Shown: one piece after another, positions 29,729-39,087 of the stretch
Layout of the letters: every line of letters begins with the position of its first letter
Position numbering within the stretch: the first letter of the stretch is position 1
Made by a program: the position numbers and the translations under genes
Notes under the pieces: model-generated
Database searches by the model: none
What the model saw: the letters and a program-made list of their open reading frames with translations, nothing else
What the model was told of the DNA's origin: nothing
Origin: Desulfobacula sp.
Lineage (GTDB): Bacteria > Desulfobacterota > Desulfobacteria > Desulfobacterales > Desulfobacteraceae
DNA length: 56,391 nt
Direction: 5' to 3'
Assembly: GCA_018645325.1 (NCBI GenBank)
Contig: JABGOU010000022.1
Location: forward strand, 1-56,391

Positions 29729-31155
29729 TTAAATCCTCCGCCAATGGCAGTCACTGCATCAATTATAGTTTGATATAATGTATCCGGCATGTAGAAACAT
29801 AATATCAGAGATGTTAATAACAATATATATTGAGGCCAGACCATACTGGCCTTTTCTTTTAAGCCGATTATTTTATTGGAATCTGAATCATCAAAGGAAA
29901 TCTTCATTACCTGGTTGGCAAACCCGGCAAAAATGACACAAAGACTCAAGATAAAAATACCTGCTGCGATATAATGACCGGTTTTGAATGCACCGACAAT
30001 AATAAACAATTCTCCAATAAAAATACCAAAGGGAGGAAATCCTGAAATACCGGCAAAGCCACTAAAAAAGGCCACAAATGTTTTAGGCATCCGCGTTACC
30101 ATATCCCCCGTGTTTTTAATGAATCGATCCCCATATCCCAATAAGATATTTCCGGATGATAAAAACAAAGAAGACTTGATCAGGCTATGGTGAATCATGC
30201 AGATCACAGCGCCATATGCTGCAATACCACCGATACCGGTTCCAACGGCTATGATGCCCATGTTCTCTATACTTGAATATGCGAGCATTCTTTTGTATTC
30301 GTTTTGTTTAAGAATAAATGTTGCTGCTGCCAGAATTGACATCAAACCAAAAACAATCAGAATCGTACCTGAAAAATCATTTAATCCTGCTGCATGCATA
30401 ATTTTATTTGTCTTGAAAATCCCCAGATATGCACAATTTAAAAGCACGCCGGATAATAGTGCTGAAGCCGGACTGGGTGCTTCGCTATGGGCGTCGGGAA
30501 GCCAGGTGTGCATGGGTGCAAGACCCATTTTTGTCCCATATCCAACCAGTATGAATACAAACCCTGCTTTCAGCCACATGGGATCCAGTGTTTTGGCAAC
30601 TATCACAAGTGCTGAAAAAGAGAGCGGCGCATCAACATTACCAATATCCATGGAAAGTGTAATAAGGACTGATCCCAATAAAGCCATGGCAATGCCGACT
30701 GAACAAATGAGTACATATTTCCAGGTGGCTTCAAGGGATGCCGCCGATCTATGGGTATAGATTAAAGGAGCGCTGGCAAGGGTTGTTGCTTCAATGGCAA
30801 TCCACATTACCATAATATGGTCTGATAGGGTTACCATTGTCATGGTTGATAAAAACAGGATCATGGATCCTGTAAAAATATTTTCATGCTGGATTTCACT
30901 TTCTTTCAGATAGGCAACAGTATAAATAGAAATCAAAAAAAACAGCAGGGAAATAACCAGAAGCGACAGCAGGCCTTCCGGGGTAACAGCAAAATAACTT
31001 TTAAAAATTGCTTCAGGTCTATTTTTCCAAAGAAGCAGCGAAAGAAGAAGATGAATCGCTCCTATCCCTACTAAAAGCCTTCGGCTGATTTCCTTTGGAA
31101 GGAAAAATGCAATAATACCGATTATAAAAGGAGCCAGAAAAACAATTTCTACCAT
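29725..31155 (-). CDS. Ehr complex: HyfF-like antiporter-type membrane subunit
   Basis: 476-residue proton-pumping-type subunit of the NuoL/M/N family with about 14 membrane helices. The core signature APMHTWLPDAHSEAPSPASA and KRMLAYSSIENMG are typical of HyfF. It presumably couples redox chemistry to H+ or Na+ translocation. Starts nine bases after the HyfE-like gene stop and overlaps the large-subunit gene. Confidence 0.92.
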   Translation of the reverse strand: MVEIVFLAPFIIGIIAFFLPKEISRRLLVGIGAIHLLLSLLLWKNRPEAIFKSYFAVTPEGLLSLLVISLLFFLISIYTVAYLKESEIQHENIFTGSMILFLSTMTMVTLSDHIMVMWIAIEATTLASAPLIYTHRSAASLEATWKYVLICSVGIAMALLGSVLITLSMDIGNVDAPLSFSALVIVAKTLDPMWLKAGFVFILVGYGTKMGLAPMHTWLPDAHSEAPSPASALLSGVLLNCAYLGIFKTNKIMHAAGLNDFSGTILIVFGLMSILAAATFILKQNEYKRMLAYSSIENMGIIAVGTGIGGIAAYGAVICMIHHSLIKSSLFLSSGNILLGYGDRFIKNTGDMVTRMPKTFVAFFSGFAGISGFPPFGIFIGELFIIVGAFKTGHYIAAGIFILSLCVIFAGFANQVMKISFDDSDSNKIIGLKEKASMVWPQYILLLTSLILCFYMPDTLYQTIIDAVTAIGGGFK

Positions 31156-31164
31156 TTATAACAC

Positions 31165-31809
31165 CTATTCTTTTAAAGTTCTTAAGTTAGCCGTATCAAC
31201 ATCATCAAAGGTTCGTTTGATATTTTGAAGGATAATGGCCATAATCATAACACCGGCAAGCACATCAAGTAGAATTCCAAATTCAACAATATGACGGGCA
31301 CGAACTGAAATTGTTGTTCCAATAAGATAAATACCATTTTCCATCATGATATAACCCAATACCATGGCAATGGCATTTCTCCTGGCTATTAACAAAAACA
31401 TTCCTGTAGCAAGAAGCGCTATGGCAGTGGGAAATAAAAGGGTATAGTTACTGATGAACGGAATATTCAATTGGCGACTGATATAGGTGGCTGCAACGAT
31501 TAATCCAAGACCGCATAGCATGGAGGCATGAAACCCTATAATGGGTTCTACCTCTCTTTTTATGGCCACCTTTTTTATGGCCACATAAATGCTCATTGGA
31601 ATAATAATTCCTCTGATTAATAATGTTGCAACGGTGAAAACTACTCCACCGGCAGTCATGTCATGGCCAATAAAAAAAGGAACCATAGACACGATAATTC
31701 CCTGGAAAGCAATTACCTTTATCAGCCCGGGCAGCCTGCTTGAGCCAAAGGAAAATAAAACAGAGAGCAATACAAGTGACAAAATAGTATCTACCGGATG
31801 TAGTATCAT
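31165..31809 (-). CDS. Ehr complex: HyfE-like (NuoK-type) membrane subunit
   Basis: 214 residues, six or seven membrane helices. The C-terminal half resembles NuoK/HyfE (AMVLGYIMMENGIYLIGT). Its ATG overlaps the stop of the NuoH-like gene by four bases. E. coli Hyf has a comparable HyfE of about the same length. Confidence 0.88.
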   Translation of the reverse strand: MILHPVDTILSLVLLSVLFSFGSSRLPGLIKVIAFQGIIVSMVPFFIGHDMTAGGVVFTVATLLIRGIIIPMSIYVAIKKVAIKREVEPIIGFHASMLCGLGLIVAATYISRQLNIPFISNYTLLFPTAIALLATGMFLLIARRNAIAMVLGYIMMENGIYLIGTTISVRARHIVEFGILLDVLAGVMIMAIILQNIKRTFDDVDTANLRTLKE

Positions 31810-32726
31810 TTGATAAACTCCAAAGTAATGATGGTTGCAAAAAAGGCCAATGCAAAGGATGTCAGGACAAACTGCGGGACTTTATCCATTCTATACCGGG
31901 CAATAACAGATTCAGTCACGCCAACAGCTATATATACAATGAAAAGTCCTGCTATGTACAAGCCAAAATTAAATCCCCAAAATCCCAAATCAAAAGGTAA
32001 AAGCAGCCTTGAAACTATTGTTGAATAAAAAAAGAGTTTGCAGAAAGAACCCAGTTCAATGAGTCCGAAATCAGGTCCGCTGTGATCTAAAACCATGACC
32101 TCATGGATCATTGTAAGTTCCAGATGTGTAGCAGGGTCATCAACTGGAACCCTTGAATTTTCCGTCAATAGAATAATAAAAAAAGAAATCACAATAAATA
32201 GTAAGGGTGCACCGGCCATGTTCCAAAGCCCAATGGTATTGCCTTCAGTAAAATAAGCAGATAGCTGAAGCTCACCTGTCAATCGATAAAAAAAGATTAA
32301 AATCATAAAAGTTGTGGCTTCACAGATAATCGGGAAATAGGCCTCTCTTGCAGCTCCCATCCCCTCAAAGGGAGAAGCTGTATCCATGGCGGCGGCAATT
32401 GTAAAAAACCGGCCAAGGCCCATTATATATAAAACAAATATAATATCCCCATTAAAGGAAAAAATCGGCTGATATCCGGCAATGGGAAGAAACATGAGCA
32501 CAGTAAAGGCAGAAGCCAGTGAAATGATCGGCCCGAGTTTAAACACCATTGTCGTGCTGGTACTATAAACAGATCCTTTTTTAAAAAGCTTGATTAAAGT
32601 ATAATAATTAATCAGCAAAGGCGGTCCTTTTTTCCCTCCAAAAAAAGCCTTTACTTTAAGTATAACCCCTGAAAAGAAAGGTGCCGCCAAAATTGCAAGA
32701 AGCCAAAGAATAATGGATTCAATCAT
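31806..32726 (-). CDS. Ehr complex: HyfC/HycD-like (NuoH-type) membrane subunit
   Basis: 306 residues with about eight membrane helices. Homologous to NuoH, which links the hydrophilic arm to the pump. Typical segments are GKKGPPLLINYYTLIKLFKK near residue 35, SPFEGMGAAREAYFP and ENSRVPVDDPATHLELTMIHE, the last being the strongly conserved loop facing the peripheral arm. Confidence 0.93.
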   Translation of the reverse strand: MIESIILWLLAILAAPFFSGVILKVKAFFGGKKGPPLLINYYTLIKLFKKGSVYSTSTTMVFKLGPIISLASAFTVLMFLPIAGYQPIFSFNGDIIFVLYIMGLGRFFTIAAAMDTASPFEGMGAAREAYFPIICEATTFMILIFFYRLTGELQLSAYFTEGNTIGLWNMAGAPLLFIVISFFIILLTENSRVPVDDPATHLELTMIHEVMVLDHSGPDFGLIELGSFCKLFFYSTIVSRLLLPFDLGFWGFNFGLYIAGLFIVYIAVGVTESVIARYRMDKVPQFVLTSFALAFFATIITLEFIK

Positions 32727-32746
32727 AAAATTTTCCCATTTATTTA

Positions 32747-32806
32747 GGATCGAAAATTATATAAATTAAACCGAAAATTGCGTTCAGGTAATTTCATTTT
32801 CGATCC
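32747..32806. repeat. Long-loop inverted repeat inside the Ehr operon
   Basis: GGATCGAAAAT (32747-32757) pairs perfectly with ATTTTCGATCC (32796-32806) across 38 bases, just after the HyfB-like stop codon and before the NuoH-like gene. No T-run follows, so it is more likely an mRNA processing or stabilising hairpin, or a partial terminator, than a full stop. Confidence 0.5.
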
Positions 32807-32812
32807 TTAATT

Positions 32813-34771
32813 TTATATAAAAAACAACAACAATATTATAGCCAGTAGAATATAACCAATATAAAGATGAATATCACCATGTTGAATCCATCTCAATTTA
32901 TCAAACAAAAACAGCACGGGATTTACAACAGCCTTTTTCATATGAAGTTCTGCAAGATCATTCACATGACTTTTGTAATAGGTATTTAAAGGAAATCTAC
33001 CTGCAATTTTCGGGTGATCTTCTTCCAATGGTGCTGCAGGTCGAAAAAAATCAAGGATAAACGATGCATATGAAGACCCTGTGTACTGCATTTTAACCGT
33101 TGGCTGGGTAAAGCCACAGCCCCATGTTCCTGATTTTGTAATCTTTTTCCCTTTGTATAAAAAGGAACGAATTGCAATCACCAATAATAAAACAATAATA
33201 AAAACAGCTGCTGCAAGTGAAATATTCCCAGTCATCTGTTCAAAGGGTTCAAGCGGAACCCGACCGTAACCCAGACCCAAAGCGGATACAGCTTTAATGG
33301 GCATCCAGATAATAATCTTTGGAAACAATCCTATCAAGACACAGGCAAAGGCAAGAATCGACATGGATAAAATCATGGTCGGCCCTTTTTCGTCGACATT
33401 AAAAGCGGCTTTTGTCCTTGGTTCACCTTGAAAGGCAATACCAATTACTTTTGTAAAGCAGGCCAATGCCAGGCCGCCGATAATGGCAAGGCTGACAATG
33501 CCTAAGATACTCATGACAAAAACCCAATTTTCAAGGGCAACACCTTTAAATCCGCCGATATATATAAAAAATTCCCCTACGAATCCATTAAAGGGAGGAA
33601 TTCCACAGATGGCAAGAGAGCCAATGATAACAGCCGCTCCCGTAATTTTCATATTTTTCAATAACCCACCCAGGGCATCAATGGAACGGGTCCCTGTTTT
33701 ATGAAGAACCATTCCCGCACCCATAAATAAAAGGGTCTTAAAAATAGAATGATTGAGAATGTGAAGAAATCCTCCTGTAAATCCAAGAACGGCCATCAAA
33801 GGATTCCCTGAAGAAACACCAATCATTCCAATCCCTAATCCGATTAAAATAATGCCTATATTTTCAACACTGGAATAGGCGAGTAGCCGTTTGAGATCTT
33901 GTTGACCCAGGGCATAGACAATCCCTAATATACCTGAAATCACTCCTGCAATAAGGACAATATTGCCAAAAAGAGGTGTATGTAAATTCAAAAGCGCATA
34001 CATCCTTAAAATACCGTAAATACCGGTTTTAATCATGACTCCGGACATGACAGCGGAAATATGGCTCGGGGCTGCTGGATGGGCATGGGGTAACCAGACA
34101 TGGAAGGGGAATATTCCTGCTTTTGAGCCAAACCCGATAAACGAAAAAATAAATACCAAAATTTTTGCGGTTTCGGGAAGAGAACCCATACCTTCAAATC
34201 CAAAACTGCCAGTATTGCCATAAACAATTGCAAATGCAGCAAATATGAACATGGCGCCGACATGGGAGAAAACAAAATAAAGATATCCGGCCTTTCGGCT
34301 TTCGGGTTCGTGGTGTTTGTAAATAACCAGGAAAAAAGATGACAGAGACATGATTTCCCAGGACAGCATAAAGGTTATTATATTTGCTGCCGTTACAACC
34401 ATTGCCATGGAGGCAATCAAAATACTGAAGAAAAAATAGTTAACGGCTGTTCTCACAGCATTTTTTGAATTATCCATGTAATGGAAGCTGTAAATGGCGG
34501 CAAGAAGTGAGACCGTAAAAATAGCCACAAGGAAAAATCCGGAAAGTCCATCAATTTGAAACGCCAGGGAAAAGATATTCAGATAATTAAAGGAATGTGC
34601 AATACTTCCTGACTGCATGAGATTTGTCACAGCATCGAGTAACCCCCAGAAGCAGCCGATGCTTAATAGAAAAACGGTAATAATTCTCGATAATTTAGCC
34701 TGCCGTACTAAAAAAAGGGAAAATAAGCCTCCTAATAGTATTAGCAGTATTGATACAAAAAATTGACCCAT
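32813..34771 (-). CDS. Ehr complex: HyfB/HycC-like antiporter-type membrane subunit
   Basis: 652 residues with about 15-16 membrane helices, first gene of the operon. NuoL-like core with FPFHVWLPHAHPAAPSHISA and KRLLAYSSVENIG, typical of HyfB/HycC, and an extended C-terminus ending in a final membrane helix. With the HyfF-like subunit the complex has two pump-type modules. HyfD is absent from the operon. Confidence 0.93.
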   Translation of the reverse strand: MGQFFVSILLILLGGLFSLFLVRQAKLSRIITVFLLSIGCFWGLLDAVTNLMQSGSIAHSFNYLNIFSLAFQIDGLSGFFLVAIFTVSLLAAIYSFHYMDNSKNAVRTAVNYFFFSILIASMAMVVTAANIITFMLSWEIMSLSSFFLVIYKHHEPESRKAGYLYFVFSHVGAMFIFAAFAIVYGNTGSFGFEGMGSLPETAKILVFIFSFIGFGSKAGIFPFHVWLPHAHPAAPSHISAVMSGVMIKTGIYGILRMYALLNLHTPLFGNIVLIAGVISGILGIVYALGQQDLKRLLAYSSVENIGIILIGLGIGMIGVSSGNPLMAVLGFTGGFLHILNHSIFKTLLFMGAGMVLHKTGTRSIDALGGLLKNMKITGAAVIIGSLAICGIPPFNGFVGEFFIYIGGFKGVALENWVFVMSILGIVSLAIIGGLALACFTKVIGIAFQGEPRTKAAFNVDEKGPTMILSMSILAFACVLIGLFPKIIIWMPIKAVSALGLGYGRVPLEPFEQMTGNISLAAAVFIIVLLLVIAIRSFLYKGKKITKSGTWGCGFTQPTVKMQYTGSSYASFILDFFRPAAPLEEDHPKIAGRFPLNTYYKSHVNDLAELHMKKAVVNPVLFLFDKLRWIQHGDIHLYIGYILLAIILLLFFI

Positions 34772-35128
34772 AAATTCCCCAATCTATTTTATTCTTTTGT
34801 CTGACAATTTTAAGGATAGTGCAGGTTGTATATGGAATGAATTTTCATAAATGAATTGTGAAGACAATTCATCTTGCCGTATTCAAGCCTTTTTATCCCA
34901 TCATTATAATTATTTTTAGTACAATCTTTAAACATAATTTCAGCAGTATTTAAGCCTCTTTTAAGCCTCTATTTTTTTAATAAAACAGTTTTTATTAAAG
35001 TAGAACCTGGCTTTTGTCAAGAGATAAGACACAAAACATAGAATACATTCCATGTAATTTTATAAATAATTATCGGATTAGACGACTCTCAATAGTCTTT
35101 TTTGTTGATATTTGGAAGGCGGCAAAAA
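34772..35128. other. Intergenic region upstream of the Ehr operon
   Basis: 357 bp without a gene. It contains the perfect palindrome at 34851-34872 (separate entry), a tandem TTTAAGCCTC duplication near 34950-34970, and an AT-only hairpin near 34980-35000 that could end the 35129-36364 gene. The Ehr promoter must lie here; I cannot identify a convincing -35/-10 or -24/-12 pair. Confidence 0.5.
34851..34872. promoter_or_regulatory. Operator-like palindrome before the Ehr operon
   Basis: ATGAATTGT-GAAG-ACAATTCAT is a perfect 9-bp inverted repeat with a four-base centre, 80 bases upstream of the HyfB-like start. Its size and symmetry suit a dimeric repressor or activator; the protein is unknown. 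Confidence 0.5.
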
Positions 35129-36364
35129 TTAATGCCGGGAAACGATGGGCCGGTCTTCGGCATCAATATCAATGCCGATGGTATCACCGGTTTTAAACCC
35201 CAGACGTAAAAATTCCTTGACCACTTGGTCATGGCGGGCAACATTCCAATAGGCTGACCAGAGGGGATTTCGTACTGTGTCAATACCATAAGCATCATGG
35301 CTGCACAAATTGATTCTAAATTTGTGCTTTGCAATCAAGGTGTCAGCTTCGGCCAGAAAAATATCGATTTTATAAAGGTTATTGTGCAGGGTTTTTGACA
35401 GGCTTTTCTGAAGCTCTGGCCAATCTTCCAGGTAGTTATTGGTGATCTGATAGAGTTCGCTTGAGTCCTGTATGGAAAATCCCAGAATGGCAAATCGCTG
35501 GTGCCTCAGAGCAAAAGACTCCAGTTCTTTTTCATATGCCTTTATGCTGGATATGATTTCACTTATATCCGGCTTTGATACCCTGCTGTTCTGGACAAGA
35601 TCCTCGCATTGGCTTATGATATTAATATAAAAGGCTTTATTGTCCATTACATAAACCGGTCTTTCCCTGTAATTTCTCCGCTTTCGCATGCGCCTTATGC
35701 CATCTAACTTAATAGTACGCTCACTTTCTTTTTCTTCCAAGGTGTCAATATTTGAAATATCCTTGGCCTGCACAACATAAATTTCTCCATCTGTTGAGAT
35801 AATATACTCAATCTCGCATCTGAACTCCAAAGCCGCCTGTATATCCTCTGAAAGTTTGAACAGCCTCTGGTCATGGGGTACTTTGGTAATATAGGGTTCG
35901 CTCTGGACCTTAGGCGTGCGATTCCTGCAATAACCAAATTCCCAGTTATTAAAGATCATTTTTGCCATGACGCTGGAGCCGTTGACAAAAGGCATGGCAA
36001 TAACGCCCATTTCACTTATATCAATTTGGGGCGCATGATTGAACTTCTGCTGCCGTCGAATGGATAGTTGTTTGGATGTTTCAGCTATTTTAATCATACG
36101 GTTGCGTGCATATTTTATTCCGCCAATATCCGCATATGTTTCAATGGAATCAAAGGTACCGCCGTTATACTCTGATTCCATGGGATGTGCACTTCTTGCG
36201 ATGACTTTATAACTTTCACGATGTTTGTCTAAAAACAGATTAAGCTGATTGAAATCTTCATTGTTGAACTTTTCAGCTGATACATAAATAAAATCCGGGA
36301 CCTTAAATCCATTTTTTAGAAGTTTTTCAAGCAGCCTTGCTTTTTCAGGTATTTTGTTTTCCAT
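35129..36364 (-). CDS. Truncated PEP synthase-like (PPDK_N ATP-binding domain) protein
   Basis: 411 residues. The first half resembles the ATP-grasp domain of phosphoenolpyruvate synthase: ARSAHPMESEYNGGTFDSI (56-74), MPFVNGSSVMAKM (124-136) and EIEYIISTDGEIYVVQAKDI (184-203), the last matching the end of that domain. The swivelling phosphohistidine domain and the PEP-binding barrel are absent. Residues about 215-411 form a helical region I do not recognise. It is not a complete PEP synthase; it may bind or transfer phosphate to another protein. Divergent from the receiver/kinase cassette with a 95-bp shared upstream region. Confidence 0.7.
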   Translation of the reverse strand: MENKIPEKARLLEKLLKNGFKVPDFIYVSAEKFNNEDFNQLNLFLDKHRESYKVIARSAHPMESEYNGGTFDSIETYADIGGIKYARNRMIKIAETSKQLSIRRQQKFNHAPQIDISEMGVIAMPFVNGSSVMAKMIFNNWEFGYCRNRTPKVQSEPYITKVPHDQRLFKLSEDIQAALEFRCEIEYIISTDGEIYVVQAKDISNIDTLEEKESERTIKLDGIRRMRKRRNYRERPVYVMDNKAFYINIISQCEDLVQNSRVSKPDISEIISSIKAYEKELESFALRHQRFAILGFSIQDSSELYQITNNYLEDWPELQKSLSKTLHNNLYKIDIFLAEADTLIAKHKFRINLCSHDAYGIDTVRNPLWSAYWNVARHDQVVKEFLRLGFKTGDTIGIDIDAEDRPIVSRH

Positions 36365-36459
36365 GTTAAACCTTGACTTTTACAGCAGGTTTCAATATTT
36401 CATATAAAAACCGACGTATCATTCGGTTGGCAGCTAACTATTTTCTTTTTAGGTAACAT

Positions 36460-36951
36460 ATGTCAAAACAGAATGCAATACTTACCCCGGCCGATAGGCT
36501 GTCTTCACCAAATGGGTTTACGAAAATCCAATCGTACAAAAAATCCAATATATCTAAAAAAATCAGCCGCGAATTACCTTCAAAAGTCCTTTTGGTGGAT
36601 GATGAGAAAGAGTTTGTGCAGACCCTGTCGGAGCGTTTGCAGATGAGGGATATGGTGACTGCAGTTACCTATGATGGAAAAGCAGCATTGGAGATGGTTT
36701 GTAAAGATGCACCCGAGGTGATGATCATTGATCTGAAAATGCCAGGAATTGACGGCATGGAAACTCTAAAACGTGTGAAAAAGGTTAAACCTGAAATCGA
36801 AGTGATTGTGCTAACCGGTCATGGATCAGAACAGGACAAAAAAAGGTGCATGGAACTAGGGGCTTTTGCATATATGCAAAAACCAGTTGATATTGATTTA
36901 CTAAGTGAGTCCCTGAAAAAAGCATATAAGAAAATCAAGACCATTGAATAA
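36460..36951 (+). CDS. Single-domain response regulator (receiver)
   Basis: 163 residues: a 40-residue unstructured N-terminal extension and then a CheY-like receiver with no output domain. The acidic pocket is D47-D48, the phosphoacceptor D91 (MIIDLKMPGIDG), switch T119 and K141 (KP). The output must be through protein contacts. First gene of a receiver-kinase-kinase-receiver cassette. Confidence 0.92.
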   Translation: MSKQNAILTPADRLSSPNGFTKIQSYKKSNISKKISRELPSKVLLVDDEKEFVQTLSERLQMRDMVTAVTYDGKAALEMVCKDAPEVMIIDLKMPGIDGMETLKRVKKVKPEIEVIVLTGHGSEQDKKRCMELGAFAYMQKPVDIDLLSESLKKAYKKIKTIE

Positions 36952-36987
36952 AAGACCGCATGGTGCTAAATGCAATCATAAAAAATT

Positions 36988-38388
36988 ATGAGACGATTAA
37001 AAAAATTCAAACCTGCATTCTGGGACCACCAGGACTTTACCGAGAGCAATCCGAAAACCAGTTTTAATTTTCGACGGAAGTGGAAGCTGATTGTTCTTTT
37101 TACATCCTTTATGGCACTTTTGCCTCTTTTTGTAATGACTCTTGTGGACTTTAGCCTCACCCGCAGAATCATCGAGGATGAGGTGAAAAGCAGCATGTCA
37201 AAAATCTTGCAAGCTGCTGTGGGTTCAATTTCTTCTTCCACAGACCTTAAAAAATCAGCCCTTGATTACATCAACGGCTCTGATCAGGGAGAAGACAATG
37301 ACATATTTATTGTCAATGAAAAAGGGACCTTGCTAACCGACTCCTTTTATTACGGCAGTTCAGGCACACCAAATGCAATTAATACCAAAGCATTCAAAGA
37401 GATGAACGGAATCAAAAAAGATATAGCTTTAAATGGAAAGCCGGTCATCTCAGGATATGCCAGGATAAAGGATTCTCAATTAATATTGGTGTTGACCAAA
37501 TGTGAAGAAAAAATTACCGATCTTTGGCTTAAACCCAGGTTCAAGTTAGTCGGATATCTGGCTGTAAGCATTGTGTTAATTTTATTGTCCATCATGGGTA
37601 CTGCAACCTATCTTGTGAGGCGGATTCATTCAGCAGATCGTAAAAGGAGTGAAGCCCTTCACCATGCAGAATATGCTAAAAAACTTGCATCCATAGGCCG
37701 TCTGGCATCCGGGGTTGCCCATGAGATAAATAACCCCCTGGCTATTATCAACCAGAAAACAGGTTTAATGATGGATCTTTTGACAATGAAAAAAGATTAT
37801 TCTTCAGATGAGCGCCTGGTTCTTCTTGCAAACGATGTTCTAGATACTGTCAAACGGTGCAGTACCATCACCCGGCGGCTTCTGGATTTTGCCCGGCATA
37901 TGGAACCCAGCATAGAGTCGGTTGATATAGGTGAAGTCATAGGCCAGGTGCTTGCCTTTCTTGAAAAAGAGGCTGAGCATCGACGTATCACCATATCTGT
38001 TGACAACAAGGAAGCCATTCCTAATTTTGAATGTGATAAAGGAAGTCTGCAACAGATTTTTTTAAACCTGTTCGAAAATGCCTTTGCTGCAATGGAAGAT
38101 GGTGGACAATTGACGATTTCCATCAAATTTAAAACAAAAGATGAAGTGGCAATAATAGTTTCAGATAATGGAAGCGGTATTGCTGCTGAAGATATTGATA
38201 AAATATTTGAGCCTTTTTTCTCATCAAAAAACCATCATTGGGGTTCCGGGCTTGGATTGTCTATTACTTATGGCCTGGTAAAAGAGATCAATGGTGATAT
38301 AAGGGTAAAAAGTCGGGTGGGTAAAGGCACCCGTTTCACGGTGACACTGCCATTAAAGAAGGTTGAGGTCGCAAATGGTAAAAGATGA
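36988..38388 (+). CDS. Membrane sensor histidine kinase
   Basis: 466 residues. Membrane helices at about 33-53 and 188-210 enclose a periplasmic sensing domain of about 130 residues (possibly Cache-like). The dimerisation domain has H245 in GVAHEINNPLA and the ATPase domain has FLNLFENAFAAM (N box), DNGSGI and GSGLGLSI. All catalytic motifs are present. It starts 36 bases after the receiver gene and overlaps the next gene by 14 bases. Confidence 0.95.
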   Translation: MRRLKKFKPAFWDHQDFTESNPKTSFNFRRKWKLIVLFTSFMALLPLFVMTLVDFSLTRRIIEDEVKSSMSKILQAAVGSISSSTDLKKSALDYINGSDQGEDNDIFIVNEKGTLLTDSFYYGSSGTPNAINTKAFKEMNGIKKDIALNGKPVISGYARIKDSQLILVLTKCEEKITDLWLKPRFKLVGYLAVSIVLILLSIMGTATYLVRRIHSADRKRSEALHHAEYAKKLASIGRLASGVAHEINNPLAIINQKTGLMMDLLTMKKDYSSDERLVLLANDVLDTVKRCSTITRRLLDFARHMEPSIESVDIGEVIGQVLAFLEKEAEHRRITISVDNKEAIPNFECDKGSLQQIFLNLFENAFAAMEDGGQLTISIKFKTKDEVAIIVSDNGSGIAAEDIDKIFEPFFSSKNHHWGSGLGLSITYGLVKEINGDIRVKSRVGKGTRFTVTLPLKKVEVANGKR

Positions 38389-39034
38389 TAAGATGTCGGA
38401 ACTAGGAGGGATAAAATTTTTCGGTCAGATGACTGCCTCTGCAACCCATGAGATTAAAAATACCCTGGCCATTATCAATGAGAGTGCCGGGTTACTGCAT
38501 GATCTGTCCATGATGGCCCAAAAAGGTCATCCCCTTTCCCTTGGCCGCATCAATGATATTTCGCAAAGGGTTACAAGACAGGTTGCAAAGACTGATCTGG
38601 TTATACAAAGATTGAACCGTTTTTCCCACAGCGTTGATCAGGCAAAAGCAATCGTCGATCTTGAAAAAACTTTGATGTTTGTTCTAGATCTGGTATCCAG
38701 GCTTGTTCAGATGAAAGAGGTAACGATTGAGGTCATAGCTCCCCTGTCACCCCTACGGGTTGACACAAACCTGTTTTATCTGGAAAATATGATCTGGAGA
38801 GCCATTGAAACCGCCTGTCATGCTGCAGAAGGTGAAAAAAAGATAATAATTTCATTTGGACCGGATACTGAAACACCCTTGGTCCGGTTTTTGATGGACG
38901 CGGCTAAACAAGAGTTAATGGATGATCTGTTTGGCTCAAAAGAAGACCAAGCCCTGGCGGCATATCTGGATATATCCATTGAAAAAAATATAGATAATAA
39001 AGGTTTTGGCCTTTTGTGGCCAAAACGCATTTAA
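38375..39034 (+). CDS. Degenerate histidine kinase-like protein
   Basis: 219 residues from the ATG at 38375, which overlaps the upstream kinase stop. A phosphoacceptor-type segment ATHEIKNTLAIINE with a normal His is present, but the following region lacks N box, DxGxG and GxGLG motifs and there is no membrane helix. It could be a phosphotransfer (Spo0B/ChpT-like) protein that accepts phosphate from the adjacent kinase, or an inactive regulator. The family is not firmly assigned. Confidence 0.75.
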   Translation: MVKDDKMSELGGIKFFGQMTASATHEIKNTLAIINESAGLLHDLSMMAQKGHPLSLGRINDISQRVTRQVAKTDLVIQRLNRFSHSVDQAKAIVDLEKTLMFVLDLVSRLVQMKEVTIEVIAPLSPLRVDTNLFYLENMIWRAIETACHAAEGEKKIIISFGPDTETPLVRFLMDAAKQELMDDLFGSKEDQALAAYLDISIEKNIDNKGFGLLWPKRI

Positions 39035-39087
39035 CCTTTTACACCAATTTAATTTGGATAAAGCTTCACGTTATAAGGAGAAAAACA

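Noticed and set aside
27406-34771. Possibility that the operon is respiratory complex I
   Set aside because: No NuoA, E, F, G, I, J or M genes; gene order and the HyfB/HyfE/HyfF types match hydrogenase-4-like complexes.
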